Shown piece after piece: positions 4,510 through 5,416 of a stretch of 5,416 nt of DNA; positions within the stretch are counted from its first letter, which is position 1; the number at the start of each line of letters is the position of its first letter. The DNA is from Nitrospirota bacterium. Lineage in GTDB: Bacteria; Nitrospirota; Thermodesulfovibrionia; Thermodesulfovibrionales; Magnetobacteriaceae. The notes under the pieces are model-generated. The model was not told the DNA's origin, did not search any database, and saw only the letters and a program-made list of their open reading frames with translations. A program made the position numbers and the translations under genes. The stretch spans positions 1 to 5,416 of the forward strand of contig JADGAE010000148.1 of the NCBI GenBank assembly GCA_015232165.1. The letters run 5' to 3'.

Positions 4510-5416
4510 CTACTCAAATCGAAGCGGCTCTATGGGATTGACATTGGCCGCCTGATAGGCAGGGTATATCGTCGAGAGAAAACTGATGACTATGGCCGAA
4601 ACCGACACCAGCATAAAGTCCGAGACGTTTACCTTAACCGGCAGACGACTGAGATAGTACACATCGGCCGGCAGCTTTATCAACTCGTACGTATCCAGCA
4701 CATAACACGTGACGGAGCCTCCAATCAACCCGATGAGTGTCCCTACAAGGCCAATGAGAAACCCCTGCAGCATGAATATATACATGATACCGGCATTGGT
4801 GGCCCCCATGGTCTTGAGGATGGCTATGTCGCGCTCCTTCTCAATGACGCTCATGATAAGCGTCGATACTATGTTAAAGGCTGCAACAAGCACGATGAGC
4901 GTCAGGATGACAAACATGGCCAGCTTTTCGAGCTTTAGGGCCGAAAAGAGGTTCTTGTTCATCTGCATCCAGTCGCGCGCATTGTAGGGATAGCCAAGGG
5001 TGTCGTTTATGCGTGTTCTGATCTGCCGCGCCTGATAGATGTCATCCACCCTGACCTCGATGCCTGTGGCAGAGTCCTTGAGGTCGAAAAAGTCTTGCGC
5101 GGCGCCTATTGAGGTAACGGCAAGGCTTGAGTCGTACTCGTACATGCCGATCTCAAATATGGCTACGACCTTGAATGTCCGTGTCTTTGGCAGCATACCC
5201 AACGGCCCTATCTCACCCATGGGGGAGATGATGTTGAGCTCGTCGTTGAGCGCTACACCGATGCTGTTGGCCAGCTCCCTGCCGATGACGATGCCGTTAT
5301 TTACGCCTGAAAGGGCCTCCAGTTTGCCCTCTTTTATAAACGAGTATATGCCCGTTATGGTCTTTTCCCTGTCCGGTATAATGCCGCGCAGGAAGATTCC
5401 CTGTGCCCCTCTGCCG
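4510..5416 (-). CDS. lolC: Lipoprotein-releasing system permease LolC/LolE, 5'-truncated
   Basis: The frame runs from the right edge to the stop at 4510-4512. The visible part has 301 residues of a family usually about 400-415 long, so roughly 110 N-terminal residues, including the first membrane helix, lie outside. The ATG at 5220 is internal: the frame continues upstream with clear family sequence, such as GIVIGRELA. The periplasmic (MacB-like) domain ends in typical segments including FEIGMYEYDSSLA, and is followed by the FtsX-type membrane domain with helices at about visible residues 166-189, 210-240 and 267-287. Between the first two is EKERDIAILKTMGAT, the cytoplasmic coupling region that contacts LolD; SALKLEK precedes the first helix. 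It acts with LolD in extracting lipoproteins from the inner membrane. LolC and LolE cannot be told apart here, and many species use a single LolC/E-type permease. Confidence 0.92.
   Translation of the reverse strand, partial: GRGAQGIFLRGIIPDREKTITGIYSFIKEGKLEALSGVNNGIVIGRELANSIGVALNDELNIISPMGEIGPLGMLPKTRTFKVVAIFEIGMYEYDSSLAVTSIGAAQDFFDLKDSATGIEVRVDDIYQARQIRTRINDTLGYPYNARDWMQMNKNLFSALKLEKLAMFVILTLIVLVAAFNIVSTLIMSVIEKERDIAILKTMGATNAGIMYIFMLQGFLIGLVGTLIGLIGGSVTCYVLDTYELIKLPADVYYLSRLPVKVNVSDFMLVSVSAIVISFLSTIYPAYQAANVNPIEPLRFE

Overview
The window looks like chromosomal DNA from a Gram-negative bacterium with some anaerobic or microaerophilic metabolism. The Gram-negative reading rests on a LolC/LolD lipoprotein-export transporter, which serves an outer membrane. 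The anaerobic reading rests on the end of a flavodiiron protein and on a radical-SAM enzyme with an oxygen-sensitive cluster. I cannot place it to genus; a deep-branching anaerobic lineage such as Nitrospirota or a delta-type proteobacterium is a guess.

Layout. Bases 1-346 (+) are the 3' end of a flavodiiron protein gene, covering the C-terminal flavodoxin domain. Bases 347-580 are non-coding and hold a good extended -10 promoter candidate, a 20-base palindrome and an intrinsic-terminator-like hairpin. Bases 581-3403 (+) carry three overlapping genes, presumably one operon: a ClpA/ClpB-type AAA+ unfoldase with a degenerate first ATPase domain and an intact second one; a small NrdG-like radical-SAM protein; and a zinc-ribbon plus FHA-domain protein. 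Bases 3404-3477 contain a perfect 12-bp inverted repeat between convergent genes. From 3478 to the right edge, on the minus strand and read right to left, lie lolC/E (5' end outside the window), a small membrane-anchored coiled-coil protein of unknown function, and lolD.

The most interesting part is the AAA+ / radical-SAM / FHA cassette. Both internal junctions overlap (25 and about 14 bases), so the proteins are probably made together. A reasonable but unproven reading is that FHA recognises a phosphothreonine signal, the Clp-like ring remodels or unfolds a protein, and the radical-SAM partner modifies or activates something. The ATPase shows no recognisable ClpP-docking tripeptide, so it is more likely a remodelling machine than a protease subunit. 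No kinase, phosphatase or effector is visible in the window.

The minus-strand block is a conventional Lol operon apart from the small gene inserted between permease and ATPase. The two intergenic regions that flank the cassette contain related GC-rich inverted-repeat elements that share GGTCAAGGGG and GCGGAGC.
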